Source: Enoplolaimus lenunculus (taxonomy: Eukaryota > Nematoda > Enoplea > Enoplida > Thoracostomopsidae). Taken from it: DNA of 64,000 nt. The stretch lies in the NCBI GenBank assembly GCA_030248215.1, contig JASANG010002871.1, positions 248,001 through 312,000 on the forward strand, written 5' to 3'. A program made the position numbers and the translations under genes. Below the pieces are notes generated by a model. The model had not been told where the DNA came from, made no database searches, and saw only the letters and a program-made list of their open reading frames with translations. Below are positions 1 through 11,399 of this stretch, piece after piece; position 1 is the stretch's first letter; each line of letters starts with the position of its first letter.

Positions 1-110
1 AAACGAAACGACAAATTTTAACCAACGTTTACAAGATGTTTATTTTACTGTTGTGTCTGCCTTAATAGTTGCAACATACGCCCCTAAACCTTGTTCTTGG
101 GACGGCCAGT

Positions 111-316
111 ATTCTCAAATACGTGTAGCACCTATCATCAGTTGATGATAGATCTTGTAAACTTTGGAGCCAGCGAATGCTGACACTCAAAATTGTACAC
201 GTTTTTCTCAAATTAATTTGCTCTATTTCGGTCCCAATTTTGAGTACAACTGCAATCGTTAGTGAGTTTGACAACCTATTACTTAAACTGATGCTAGTTG
301 CCATACACATTTAAGA
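111..316. repeat. TATCACCAGTT-type MITE
   Basis: Ends are inverted copies of a GTGTAGCA..TATCA.CAG motif; the interior AATTTTGAG / CTCAAAATT words also pair. The same layout occurs at 13598-13813 and 56955-57172, with a short relative at 12306-12457. Confidence 0.55.
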
Positions 317-644
317 ATACGGATCTAGAAGATCAACACAACTTGAATATTGTTCGCCGTGGACGCTAACCAAATTTTCACATTTTTGCTCAGCGGTCTC
401 TCCAAAACGTTGGTTCCAGTTTGAACATCACTTGAACGTCCTCGCGTTGTACACCCCATCCAGAAAGTTCTAAAATCTCACCCTGTAGGATGTCGAGCTG
501 GCGTCGTGCCTTGGGTATTTTGGTATGTATTACAGTCCCCAGCAGTGTGAACTCCAAACTCTTATTTTTGTTGTATTCAACGCTATTCTATGTGTTCATC
601 TTTTCAGCTGCATTAATATTTCGAAACACAAGCGCTCATACGGA

Positions 645-852
645 CGCTGTGAAATGGGCAGTCAAATTGACTCTCGCGGAAATAGGCTTTTCCTGATTAC
701 ACAATCTGAGTCAAATTCAACTCCACCAGAGTCAAATTTGATTTACTATGTCGCACGTTTGACTCTGGCAGAGTCGAATTTGACTCGGTTTGTGTAGTCA
801 GGAAAAGCCTGTTTCCGAGAGAGTCTATTTGACTCCGCATTTTTTACAGTGT
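645..852. repeat. GAGTCAAATTGACTC palindromic MITE
   Basis: Long imperfect palindrome: CACTG-like ends, AGTCAAATTGACTCTC near both ends, AGGCTTTTCCTGA and TCAGGAAAAGCCT arms. One of 11 copies or fragments. Confidence 0.65.
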
Positions 853-2097
853 AAGAACACAAAATTTCACCCGCAAAGGATTATCATCAAACTTATACAG
901 GATGCGTTACCTTTCGGCTTAAGTCTCTAAAGTTTAAAATTCAAGTTTTAAATTCAATCTGTGTTACTTGTCATTTAGTAATTTCATTTTTGTAGCAAAT
1001 TTTAAAACTAATTATATTCAATTTTGTTCGGTCATCGTGTAGTTTTCATCAATTTAGAGTATCAATCGAATTAACTTTAAGGTCATAGGCTTTGTTGTTC
1101 TATCACAACGAATTGTCGAGTATAGTGTACTACAGTAATCAAATTTTAGAAAATATATTTAACGCATCAACAATGTAAAGTAAGATTATTACAATGACGT
1201 TTCCACAGTGTCGCCGGAAGCGTCCCCAAACTCGCCCAATTAAGGCTCCTTGACCTTTGGGGGGCCCTGGATTGGCAAACTAAAATTTTTTTCGCAGACG
1301 ACAAAGTTATACAGCTGCAAAACATTTTATAGTGGCCCCGCTCGGACCTGTTTGAGGGGTTTATTGTAAATGACGTCCCACCGGCAGAGAGGGAAAAGTA
1401 AGGATGTAATTTAAAGTACTAACCGATAAATTCAGAGTTTGACTACCAAAGGCTATAATTTAAAATTTTGTTAGGGTCCGAGTTCCGGGTGTCAAAGACA
1501 ACGTTTCCGGGGGTTTGAGGGTGCTAAGGACGTTTATGGTGTATTTCAAACAAACTTAATCTTCAGCCTAAACCCCAATCATTAGCCTTAAACGTAGTAT
1601 AGCGCTTAGCTTAAGTTATTCCGGAAATTATTAATACTACAAAAGCAGTGACGCGATGTAAAGTGTTATCCCAACTGAACAATTTGTCATATCAACAATT
1701 GATTGTTGTATCCGGCATGCCGGAAATTGGACCTTAAACGTCAGTTAAACTTTCGTGCATTTATTGAGAAAGTCGAACGCTTATTTTGTACAATCTTTCT
1801 CCGATATTCAAAATTGAACAACAAATTGTATCTGAAACGTGGTTGTTTGAGAAACTTTGAAATTCTGTGCAAAATTTTGACAATTTAATCGTTTTTGAGC
1901 ATAGAAATGTGACTATTAAATTAATTTCCGGCTTCAAATTCACATATCGCTTCATGTTGAGATAACTTTGACTGCAGAAAATTACACTTTGTCGCACGCA
2001 ATTTATATAAGCGTTGCTGTTGTGGTAATTTTGAAAAATTAAGGTTGAACGATGGATGTGTATGACTTTATAGAGATGTTTTTTGCAGTTGTCTTGC
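853..2097. other. Gene-free stretch
   Basis: Apart from the dispersed repeat noted at 1230-1400 and its continuation to about 1600, AT-rich sequence with no supported exon. Confidence 0.5.
1230..1400. repeat. Dispersed repeat shared with 35900-36110
   Basis: CTCCTTGACCTTTGGGGGGCC, ATACAGCTGCAAAAC and GGACCTGTTTGAGGGG here; the inverse with the same order occurs at 35900-36110 in PLP enzyme intron 3 (CAAACAGGTCCGAGGTGGCCC). A weaker relative is at 45755-45880. Family unknown; 1401-1600 and 6230-6330 share GGACGTTTATGGTGT. Confidence 0.42.
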
Positions 2098-2351
2098 CAC
2101 TGTAAATTCCAATGAGTTGATTAATCAATTCAGCTAGCGAGATGGTTATTTCTGAATTAATATCAGTAAACATTAACTTACTCTGAGTTGAGTAGATTCT
2201 CACTCTGAGTTGAGTTGACTCTGGGTGTGTTGGTTGATTAACTCAAAATTAATAGAGACAACTCAAAATTCTGAGTTCTGATAGTCCTAACTCCGGACTG
2301 AGTGGATTTAACTCATTCTGAGTTAAAATTAACTCACTGAAATGTACAGTG
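2098..2351. repeat. CACTGTAAATTCC MITE
   Basis: Starts CACTGTAAATTCCAATGAG, ends ACAGTG; interior made of GAGTTGATT/AATCAACTC words. First of about 20 copies in the window. Confidence 0.65.
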
Positions 2352-2553
2352 TGCGTTTTCTAGCAAACCACGGATTAATTGCGGAGGTGTGGATGATTAT
2401 GAAGGGTTGAAGAAAATAATAGCATAACGTAGAATTCTATAATGTTTTTGGTATAAATTTAAAAATATATGTAAAACGATCTCGTAATATATAATGAGAT
2501 TTTTGAATATGAGATGAATAAAATGCAGCACATAAATACAAATTTATTCATGT

Positions 2554-2806
2554 ACACTGTAAATTCCGATTAGTTGATTAATCAACTCAGATAGAGAATT
2601 GGATATCTTTGCCTGTTTTTTAACTAAAAATCAATGAACATTATCTCACACTGAGCTGATTTAATTCTGCTTCAGTTAATTTATTAATTCAGAACGAGTT
2701 CGATCAATTCAGGATTTTGAGTTCTTAAAGACCTAATTCAGAACTCAAACTTCTGAGTTAATTTAACTCATTGTGAGTTAAAATCAACTAACTGAAATTT
2801 ACAGTG
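2554..2806. repeat. CACTGTAAATTCC MITE
   Basis: Full copy flanked by TA on both sides. Confidence 0.65.
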
Positions 2807-2951
2807 TATTTATACAATAACTGGCGTTCATACGCCTACAAACCTACAAAATTCCGCCTGTGACGCAATTAAGATGTTGCCTTCAACGCAATTATTCCGC
2901 ATATCGCTCACAAGATCTAAAAATCAATCCGACCCTCCGGACTCACGTCAA

Positions 2952-3011
2952 TTAAAATTTCAGTTGATCCAAGAAAATGCCGTTGGCTTCAAGCTCGCGT
3001 ATTTCTTCAGG
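2952..3011 (-). CDS. Possible terminal exon of an unidentified minus-strand gene
   Basis: On the minus strand a strong acceptor (ATCTTTTCAG) is followed by 19 codons, PEEIRELEANGIFLDQLKF, and TAA. The composition is typical of coding sequence. No upstream exon was found before the Pax-like gene starts on the other strand. The plus strand of the same bases is also open after an AAAATTTCAG acceptor, so orientation is not certain. I do not recognise the protein. Confidence 0.3.
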   Translation of the reverse strand, partial: PEEIRELEANGIFLDQLKF

Positions 3012-3384
3012 CTGAAAAGATAAACGCGGGCCCGCAGGACGGGCCACACGAGGCTTAACATTGGTCTTGAGAATCCGTAAATTTCAACGTGTGGAAAAAC
3101 TACGGTAGATATTAAGTTATCCGCCTTGTAACTAATTTAAGAAAATTCCATATTTAATTTCAAACTTTTTAAAAAAATGAACATACGAACAATATTTCAG
3201 TGATTCAAACAGCATTTAGAATTAAATAGTAACAAACAGATTACAAAACACTTTAGTCAAACTGGTTGCAACATTTGCAAACCCACTTGCTATCTTTAGC
3301 TTCGTGCCGCAGCTTGAAACCTCATTGAAACAATCTGCATATATTAGTAAAATATGCGCTATACCATTAATTTGTATACATGTA

Positions 3385-3895
3385 TGAAAATCGATCGGAA
3401 CGTTGCCCAAAATACGTATATGGAGCGTTCCAGCTTTAACACTATGTTTGAGGTTCGCATAACATCTTCCCTTGGTTATTACTCGGCAAAATTTGAATGT
3501 TTCACAAATTGGATTTCTTAGGTCTCAATGCTCTCCTTTGGCACCCAAAAATTTTTTTGGTAAAAAGTTAGACAAATTATACGCCATTCGATGCAGCTTG
3601 TAAATTTGAGTCCATCTGCGTTAAATGTTCTACAATCAAACGTCTGGCTAACGAGTTATGGTCAAATAACTGGTTTAGCACATATATGTTGTCTTTTGTT
3701 TATATGTGAAACATTCATCACAACAGCTGGAACGCTGCCCAAAATACGTATGTGTGGCGTTCCAGCTTTAATAATATAGATTTGCATAAATATGTTGTCC
3801 CTTGTTTATATATGAAATATACATTACAACTGCTGGAACGCTGCTAAAAATACGTATATGTCGCTTTCTAGCTTTAATAATATACATTTCTAACA
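3385..3895. repeat. Short tandem duplications before a Pax-like exon
   Basis: Three copies of GGAACG(C/T)TGC..AAAATACGTAT followed by (T)CTAGCTTTAATAATATA at 3398, 3729 and 3835, the last 20-odd bases from the exon acceptor. Confidence 0.5.
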
Positions 3896-3913
3896 GTCCA
3901 TTTTTTGTTTCAG

Positions 3914-4019
3914 GTGGTCACAGTCAACTATTAAGCGCCAGTCCATCGTCATCAGGAATATCATCGGCAGGCAGTGCTACAGACCACAACGCAAATACTT
4001 GTGGAAACACTTTGGCAAC

Positions 4020-4052
<33 letters not shown>

Positions 4053-4144
4053 AAACAATAATAACACCGAAGTGTTCACAACAATCACAAACAGGACATC
4101 TGCTGCTTCGGGTGTTGCGTCATTTGGCCGAAATTCTACAAACG
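3914..4144 (+). CDS. Pax-like gene, visible exon 1 (internal exon)
   Basis: Acceptor TTTTTTGTTTCAG, donor GTAAGT, phase 1 at both ends. It encodes HSQLLSASPSSSGISSAG, then a CAA/AAC-repeat-encoded poly-Asn tract (about 4019-4062), then a Ser/Thr-rich end. The poly-Asn tract is a likely length polymorphism. Confidence 0.72.
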
Positions 4145-7100
4145 GTAAGTTATAATATATACGTGTAAATATTGTTTTAAACACATGACTTAAGTCGACC
4201 TTTGACTTGCGTTGATTTCGAATTTAAGTTTGTAGACACACTTTATTTTAACGGTTCGAAGTTTTATATATCCAGTCCAGTTGAGCTGTTTAACGGCAAA
4301 CTTACAATCAAAATGTGAAAATCAATAAACAAATTTCCTGCCATTATTTTTATTACAAACGTCGGCCGACGTATAGAACAGGGCAGGAACGTTTGCGTGT
4401 AACAGTGTCACGTATTAAGCTTAGGACTAACGTTTTTGTTTAGGGTTAGGCTTAGGCTTAGGAATATGCTTATACCGCTATTATGGTACTGTTCTATACA
4501 TGGGCCCAAACTTCGAACTCTCATGTCAAAACTCAAGTGTAAACAATGTGCCTATCTGTTTTGAAAATGAAAAATTTGAGGATAATAACAAAAATTAAAC
4601 GCAAATCAAATTTAAATACGTGAAACATTGTGAGAAATTGTAGAGAAACATTGATTGGCAGTCATTTGAATAAAGTTATTTCGCTTAAATGCCCAGGTGA
4701 AGAAATTAGTTTTTTGGACGGTAAACTAGCATGCTTGTATCTTTGTGACTATGACCATTTTACATACACTTTTTAATATTTAGTACTTTGTATTTAACGC
4801 ATAGTGAGACAATCAAATATACGTAAAATGTTGTTGAAACGGATATTACAATCTACAAAACCGTATACGGATATTGATCAAAATAACGGAAACAGAAACA
4901 AATATTTAAGCCAAAAATACAGCGAATGGAGATAAAATTTTTAATTTTGGTTGTATATATTTTGCAATTTTAATTTCAAATTGAACAGTTTACAGCACAT
5001 ATATCAGTTTTAGAAAAACTGAATGATTTATAAGTCATGTACAATTAAACTATTTTCCAGTAATTTTATAACGGAAACGGATATTGATTTTTACTAAAAA
5101 ACGGAAACGTGTATCCTGTTACACCATATTGAGAGATATTGGTTGCTGATAGTTAACTTTATTACAAACCTAACTATTCCATCGGTTGGCCAATGTAAAG
5201 AACAGGCGCGGAATAGTATTATAAGCTTGTTCATAAGCCTAAGCCTAAGCAGCCTAAGCGTAAGAATGAGTATATTTTTAAGCCTTAACCTTAGCCTAAG
5301 CCTAAGCCAAGCGGAAAAATTAGTCTAAAGCTTAAGCTTATTCTATTGCAGTCCCACAGGAAAACGTTCCGCCCCTGATCTTTACATAGGCCTCTCGGTT
5401 TTAGGCGCAGATTTATAGGATAAAAAGTATGGCCAATGTTACTTTTAGGGGCGTAACAGTAGATTAAGCGTATTCCTACGCGTAAGCCTAAGTCTAATCG
5501 TTGCAAAAATGTGTTCTTAAGCCTAAGCCTAAGTCTAAGCGTTGAAACAATGTGTTCCTAAGCCTAAACGAAAAATGTAATCTAGAATCTAAACCCACTC
5601 TTTTATAGACCCATCAGAAACCTTTTACGCCCCTTTAAATAACATACGCCAGCCTTTCTTTATAGCAATCATTATTTCGGGTTTAACCAGATTTTGGTTG
5701 TTTAACTTTTAAGCATTATTTGAAATGTAGTCAATTGTTGCAAATTTTAATAATCAATTTTGTGCGTGGCCCAAGTATCATTTTCTTTACAACCTACAAC
5801 AAACGCTAACATATACTAAAAGAAAGCGTTGAAATTTAAATCATTTTATACCATACAAAACCTTCAAATATATTAACCAGATGGGCAGTGTTGCTTGGCG
5901 AATCGCTAATTTCTCAAGTGCCACAATTTCAAACGTCGTATCGTTCAAAGATATATTCAAATGGCCAGATTTGAATTGATTCATGACTGGTTTTATGTGC
6001 TTTCTTTTCAAAATTTTAATTGTAAACCAGCTAAAATGACAACTATAAGCCTGTAGATTGGTTTAATTGAGTCAGGTCAATTATATTTTAAACACAAATG
6101 ATACGGTGTGAACGGAGGTAAACGCCGTATGCAACGTTGACTCGGATCAGCAGGTGGTATATGATTGGTTTAATACAAGCAGTCCGTTTTAAGTGGTTAT
6201 ATAGATGTCAGGGATAAGTTCAAGGATTGTGGCTACTTTGCACGACTGTAGGGCGTAGCGAAACCTTTGGAAAACGGATTTACAAGTTCCGTGGAAGTTG
6301 CGACGGACGTTTATGGTGTTTCTAATTGAAAAAAATGCCTAAAACCATGGACAAAAAACCAAAGGGAACGGCAACTTTGAACCCACATGCGATGTCTCGA
6401 GTCTATATATTGTAAATTATTCGTGTTCTCGACAAATATACTCTACAGTCATAGTGGTATAATTGATAATTGTATCGTTAAAAACTTTAATTTTTTATAC
6501 TTTAAATTCGATACAAGTGGACCCACAGCCGGAAGTAGCGCTAAGACCCCTATGAAACAATTTTGCCACACTCCTTAGACAATTTTCAACGTTGCTTGCA
6601 AGTTATCAAAATACTTTGTACACCCCCTGAAAGTTTTTAAGCCCCCCAAGCAGAGTGAGCCACTACGGGTCTGCATCCAAGCTGTTGATAGCCTAATCGT
6701 GACATCAAAGATAATTGGCTGGCAGAGTACTTAGAGTGGTCTGAGGACACAGATTAAATTATTTTGTTTATACTCGTAGTGTCGTATTTTGGTAGTTCCC
6801 GGAGACGGACCTACAATAAAAATTAACCGTGACCTCCCTCAATTATAAATGGTTACTATTGGATAAAACGGCCACCCCGGTTTTAATTACAAGGTCCTGT
6901 CCACTAAGATTAAACGTAAGCCTAAGCGTAAACCTAAGCCAAAACCGTTAGCCTACCCGTAGGCCTAAACTCAAACATAAACCTAAGGCTCAGCCCAAAC
7001 CTTCAGCTTAAGCAACTCAGTATCTGGGCTACCGGTTTGTCTGGCAGTCTCGCATTTAGCAGGTTCCTGTAATTAACATGGGACGGTCAAACAACCATTT

Positions 7101-10100
7101 GAGTAGAAAATCAGATCAATGCACTGCTTCTAGATAATGCTAAATTGTGGTTCAGGGTCTTTGTCAAATTACAGCAAAATCCTTATACCACCATACCTGG
7201 GCCGAGCGAACATCGTCCAACATTTCCAGTGTAGTATTCCGAATAGCGATAACAATTTTAAAGTTTGACCGTTGCCCTATAAAATTAGCTTTAGCTTTTA
7301 TCTCAAACGCCACGATTCGATAGTTGAAAAGAGACTTAAAATTTGGCAAATTTTAAAATTTTAGAACATTTTATTGGTCCATCACAAAAGTATTTTAACA
7401 GATCAAAGGTAATACCTCGTTTTAAAACTTGAAAATTCCATTATTTATAAAACGGTAGCAATTGAAATCTGTCACCGCAGCCTTGAGTTTAAACGCATTC
7501 AAGTTGACGTAAATTATTAAATCTTTATTTTTAACAAGAAAAGTCTTAAAATTCAGAACATTACAGTTGCGAGTTGTTAAAAAATGTAATTTTTTCAAAT
7601 TTCAACACGTAATGTTTTCATATTCAATTTTAATTTTGAAACTTTTTTAGGCAACGAAAAATCAACTGGTATTTGTGATCCAACGGCGCCACACATCATC
7701 GGTCCACCGCCGTTAATCGCTGGTCCAAATGCGCATCTTGTCGTGCAAGCGAACGCCAGTAACAACCAAAGCGCCAGTATCACCACGCCAGCGGCCCCAC
7801 CGGCGCCTGAAACCATTGCATCAATAATTCAGCCAGTTGAATCTAAATCCGACCGGCGTTCACTCGAACTAAAGATACCCTTAAACTCCTCGAGTCGAGA
7901 CTTAAACTTAAAAGTAAATCCGTATCAAAACGAACTTGACAACGGAAACAGAACTCAAATGTCAGACAAATTTGACTCAGCGAACACCATAGCGAGCGCT
8001 AGCTGTAGTGGTAGCGAAACTAGAGCGTCTAGCTATAACAACACATTTAGTGACGTTAGAGCGAGTAAATTTAGTTCGACTACCGAAACGTTTTGTGCCA
8101 GTAAATCTACTGATTCTCGCTCGATCAGTGGTGCAGGCAAATTGGACGCAAACAACAAACTGAGCAACGCGGTTTGTGATAAAAGCGGTACCGTTCAAAA
8201 TCATAGTTCGGCAAATTTGTTTGATGTCGAGATGCCGTCTCGGTCATCAATGACGTCATGTAACTTGAATACAGCCTCACATTTGACACCGTTTTCGCAT
8301 ATAAACAGTAATTCCTTTAGTAAGTTTGAACAGTGTTTCAAAATTGACAAAGTATGCTTTAGTTCAGATATTAAGTATCATGCGGGCTCGTAGCCAAGAA
8401 ACGGGGGCAGTGGGCTCAGCTCCCCTGAAAATTTTTTTTTGATCTCTAGGAAATTTTCAACCTTGCTTGTAAGTCAACGATGAGTCTTGTACGCTTCTCA
8501 GACAAATTTCTAACCCCCTAGCAAGGTGAGCTCGCTACGGGCTTGGCTTCATGTGCAGAGTTCAGTTATAAGCGCTTTGAAGTTTTAAAATTACAAGTAT
8601 ATCGCTATGCTTACCAAAATACTAAGCTAAAACAGGAAAAAACTTAAATGATCATGGATTATCATTCAGATACAACAACATAATATTTATAAGACTTGAG
8701 TAAAACAAAAACAATACAGAATTTTATACGCTATAAGTTTCAATGCTACCAGTGTATTAACACGACCCTTGATCCGCCATTTTTTCTTCAAAATCTTAGA
8801 AAGACCGGTGAATATTTGCATGTTTTAATTGTGTTGCCAGAAAAATAAAACATCTTTGAAACTTTTATACTTCGATATCTGTTTCCCGATTCCGTTCTTC
8901 AAAATTTTAGAAATACCGGTGAATATTTGCATGTTTTAAAGGTGTTTCCAGAAAAATAAAACATCTTTGAAACGTTTATACTCCGATATCCGTTTTTTGT
9001 TTCCCTTCTTCAAAAAAAGACCAAAAAATAAAACATCTTTAAAACTTTTATACTTCAATATCCGTCTTCTGTTTCCGTTCTTCAAAATTTTAGAAAGACC
9101 GGTAAATATTTGCATATTTTAAAGGTGTTTCCAGAACAATAAAACATCTTTGAAACTTTTATACTTCGATATCGGTTTTCCGTTTCCGTTATTTCTACCA
9201 CTATCCGTTTCCGTTATTTTTACTATCCGCTTACATCCTGCTAATTAGTTTCTGTTGGTAAATAGAGTCCATAAGCCCTCATTAGAGTCCATAAAGAGAC
9301 AAAAGCAGAAAAATGCCCTAACCCGTTCAAATATTTTTACAGATACAGAGACCAAACCGCATAATTTATTTCAAATTGAAAAAATATGATCAACGGATAG
9401 GGCAATCAAAAAAACAATCATTCGGACCAAGCCAGTGCTGCCCAAAACAAAACAAATATTTAAACAGGATTGTGGGTCCAACTATATGCGGTAAATTAAA
9501 AAATAACAGTTCGTAACCAAATAGCTGGTGGGTATCCTCTGGAGAAGCATATAATAGATATCCGTTACTCTTATTCGGGTCACTTCAGTATTTACACAAT
9601 CTATACGTATATTTCAAGAATATAATACCTTTTTCAAGATACCAATGGTCTCGACTACTACAACGCGTACTACACCGGTTCGTATCCATTTCAAAAAGCG
9701 TCTCAGTTATACAGTGTCAGCTCAAGCGATCGGCGGTCACCCAGCGAGCATTCGTCTACTCCGTCAGTTTCAATGTCGCAACAATACTCAGCAGCGGCTG
9801 CCGCTGCTGCAGCTGCTGCTGCTGTTGTTGCGACTGATAATCAGTGGCAATTTGCAGGGTCAAATCCGTTGTTAAGTAAGTTTATGAACATTTTGACCAG
9901 AAACTAAAAGTCGATAGCTAATGTAAACTAAGGTCTAAGCCTAAGCCTGAGTCTAATGGTTAGCGAATGAAGACTTGCGAATTATGAGCCCATTAACAAG
10001 TGCCGTCCTAAAGACGAGTCTGTCTAAATATGAACCAAGAGCGATCATTGGCCAAAGCGGACGCATCAGCTGGAGTTCCTTGTAGCTGATAATTAGTGTC

Positions 10101-11168
10101 TGTTTCTGGGGTCAAACTGGCTGCTATTGACTCAGGTGGCACTAAGAAGCCACGAATAAATAAATTCCTAAACTGAGACGTCAATCTTTTAGCCTCAGGT
10201 TTATATACTTCAGAGTTGTTCCAAGTGATAATCAATGACAATTTGCAGGGTCAAATTTGATGCTAAGTAGGTTCAACAATACCTTGCATTTCGGGTAAAA
10301 AATATTTACATTATTTTTTCAAAACAAAGATCAAATCAGGCCCGGAGCCAGCTCACCTTGCTAGGGGGGATAAAAATTTTTCAGGATGGGCATTCAAGGG
10401 TTTTCAATGACTTACAAGCAAGATTGAAAATCTTCTAGCGGTGGCCAAAATCTTTCAGGGGGGCTGAGCCCCCTCTGGCTTCCCTTGGCTGCGGGCCCAA
10501 ATCAAACCACGGAGGAATTGAACATTTACTCCCAGGACAAGGATGCGCCGTTATTTTGCTGCTGACTTGCCACTTTTGTTACTTGTTAGCATCAATGAAA
10601 GCTGTTCAGTTAAAACCATAGATTGTCAAACTGCACTCAAAATAATATTTCTGATATTTAAGAAAAAATTTCTTACATTTAAGAAATATAATTAGCAAGG
10701 TGCACTTGGAAAGTATTTCTGTTATAACAGAAAAGATTTCAGAAAAGTTTTGAAATAAAATCAGAAAATAAACGTTTTCCAGTTAATTTGAGAAAAATTG
10801 CCGTAAAAATAACAGAAAAACTTTTCCGATTTGCCACAGAAAATATTTTTAATTCAGAAATACTTTTTTGCGTGTGACTCAATTATTTATTGACTAAATA
10901 ATGTTAAAATTTAGAAATAGTTTCATAGTCCACATCGTCGCTTACTGATGTTATTTCAGATCCGTCATACTACTCAACAAATCATTCGATCTCTGTCGAA
11001 GGCGATAAGAGTTCTGACCATGGCGTGCCGTATGAACCTTGCGGTTCCACTTTAACAAACGGATCCGCAAACTTATGCGCCACTGACCATTTAACTTCCA
11101 TTACGGCAGTTCACCCTGGCCCTGGATCAGCAGTTGCGGTCGATCGTACGGTGGGATCTCAATTTTAA
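3914..11168 (+). CDS. Pax2/5/8-like transcription factor, C-terminal four exons (5' part outside window)
   Basis: Four exons (3914-4144, 7651-8319, 9639-9875, 10960-11168) join in frame, every junction in phase 1, giving about 447 residues to a TAA stop. Seen: Ser/Thr/Asn-rich low-complexity protein with a poly-Asn tract in the first exon, a Pro/Gly patch (HIIGPPPLIAGP) opening the second, a Tyr-rich stretch (DYYNAYYTGSYPFQ) and an 11-Ala run in the third, and WQFAGSNPLLNPSYYS across the last junction. Pax2/5/8 proteins end with a similar W-R-F...NP-x-LL-SSP-YYYS activation region after a Gly/Pro-rich stretch, so I infer a nuclear developmental transcription factor of that class. Paired domain, octapeptide and partial homeodomain are not in the window and must lie to the left. 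Another Tyr/Ser-rich transcription factor cannot be excluded; the exon chain is much surer than the name. Confidence 0.62.
4364..4507. repeat. TTAGGC-core MITE
   Basis: GTATAGAACAGGGCAGGAACG at the left, ACTGTTCTATACATGGGCCC at the right, GGCTTAGGCTTAGG core; in Pax-like intron 1. Confidence 0.55.
4828..5128. repeat. GGATATCCGTTTCCG-type element
   Basis: AAACGGATATTACAA to AACGTGTATCCTGTTACACC with TGTACAATTAAAC and GGAAACGGATATTG words; in Pax-like intron 1. Confidence 0.45.
5188..5392. repeat. TTAGGC-core MITE
   Basis: GGCCAATGTAAAGAACAGGCG to CCGCCCCTGATCTTTACATAGGCC; flanks ATCGGTT and CTCGGTT suggest the target duplication. Confidence 0.65.
5431..5650. repeat. TTAGGC-core MITE, TTACTTT-end subtype
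   Basis: GGCCAATGTTACTTTTAGGGG to TTTAAATAACATACGCC; a sister subtype only 38 bases from the previous copy. Confidence 0.62.
6517..6672. repeat. hAT-like CGTAGCC MITE, degraded
   Basis: GTGGACCCACAGCC start, CTTAGACAATTTTCAACGTTGC and CTTGCAAGTTATC in the middle, GAGCCACTACGGGTC end. Confidence 0.45.
7651..8319 (+). CDS. Pax-like gene, visible exon 2
   Basis: Acceptor CTTTTTTAG at 7650, donor GTAAGT at 8320, phase 1 in and out; 669 bases open throughout. It encodes a Gly/Pro/Ala-rich start and then a long Ser/Asn-rich acidic-basic mix with no recognised domain. Higher GC than the flanking introns. Confidence 0.75.
8383..8545. repeat. hAT-like CGTAGCC MITE
   Basis: CGGGCTCGTAGCCAAG to CTCGCTACGGGCTTG with TTTTCAACCTTGCTTGTAAG inside; flanks GTATCATG and GCTTCATG resemble an 8-bp duplication. 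It begins 64 bases past a Pax-like donor. Confidence 0.6.
8760..9240. repeat. GGATATCCGTTTCCG element with about four tandem internal units
   Basis: A roughly 110-bp unit (CCGTTCTTCAAAATTTTAG ... AATAAAACATCTTTGAAAC ... TACTTCGATATCCG) repeats from about 8780 to 9195; one unit is shortened. Confidence 0.6.
9639..9875 (+). CDS. Pax-like gene, visible exon 3 (Tyr-rich, poly-Ala)
   Basis: Acceptor TTTTTCAAG, donor GTAAGT, phase 1. It encodes a Tyr-rich segment, a Ser-rich SSSDRRSPSEHSSTPS block, an uninterrupted run of 11 Ala and the start of the WQF...NPLL tail motif. Confidence 0.75.
   Translation: MPMVSTTTTRTTPVRIHFKKRLSYTVSAQAIGGHPASIRLLRQFQCRNNTQQRLPLLQLLLLLLRLIISGNLQGQIRC
10337..10498. 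repeat. hAT-like CGTAGCC MITE, reverse
   Basis: CAGGCCCGGAGCCAGCTCACC to TTGGCTGCGGGCCC, flanks containing ATCAAA on both sides. Confidence 0.58.
10630..10878. repeat. AT-rich TIR element
   Basis: GCACTCAAAATAATATTTCTG at the left answers CAGAAATACTTTTTTGCGTG at the right; the inside is full of TTTCTGTTATAACAGAAA-type palindromes. Confidence 0.45.
10960..11168 (+). CDS. Pax-like gene, terminal exon
   Basis: Acceptor TTATTTCAG at 10959; the exon completes LLNPSYYST and runs to TAA at 11166-11168, ending in VDRTVGSQF. Confidence 0.72.
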
Positions 11169-11378
11169 GATCGAGACCAAAGGTCTCCTGCTCAGTTTTT
11201 GAAGCTCTCCACACGTTGAGCTTTTGCAGAGTTCGGGTTTGCCTCTAAAATGTTGGCTTTGTAACCGCGTGGTTAATCGTATTACGAATGGGTGGCGTGA
11301 GAACGTAGGTGGGTGGGAAGGGCAGCTGACAACTTGGAGCTGTATCTTACTGACAGCCAAGTATTGATTGAAATGGTA

Positions 11379-11384
11379 AATAAA
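11379..11384 (+). promoter_or_regulatory. polyadenylation signal AATAAA
   Basis: Canonical AATAAA 211 bases after the stop of the Pax-like gene, in sequence without an obvious transposon; implies a short 3' UTR. Confidence 0.55.
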
Positions 11385-11399
11385 ATTCGACTAACTTTT

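Noticed and set aside
3924-4184. Minus-strand Leu-rich frame
   Set aside because: Antisense of the poly-Asn tract of the Pax-like exon.
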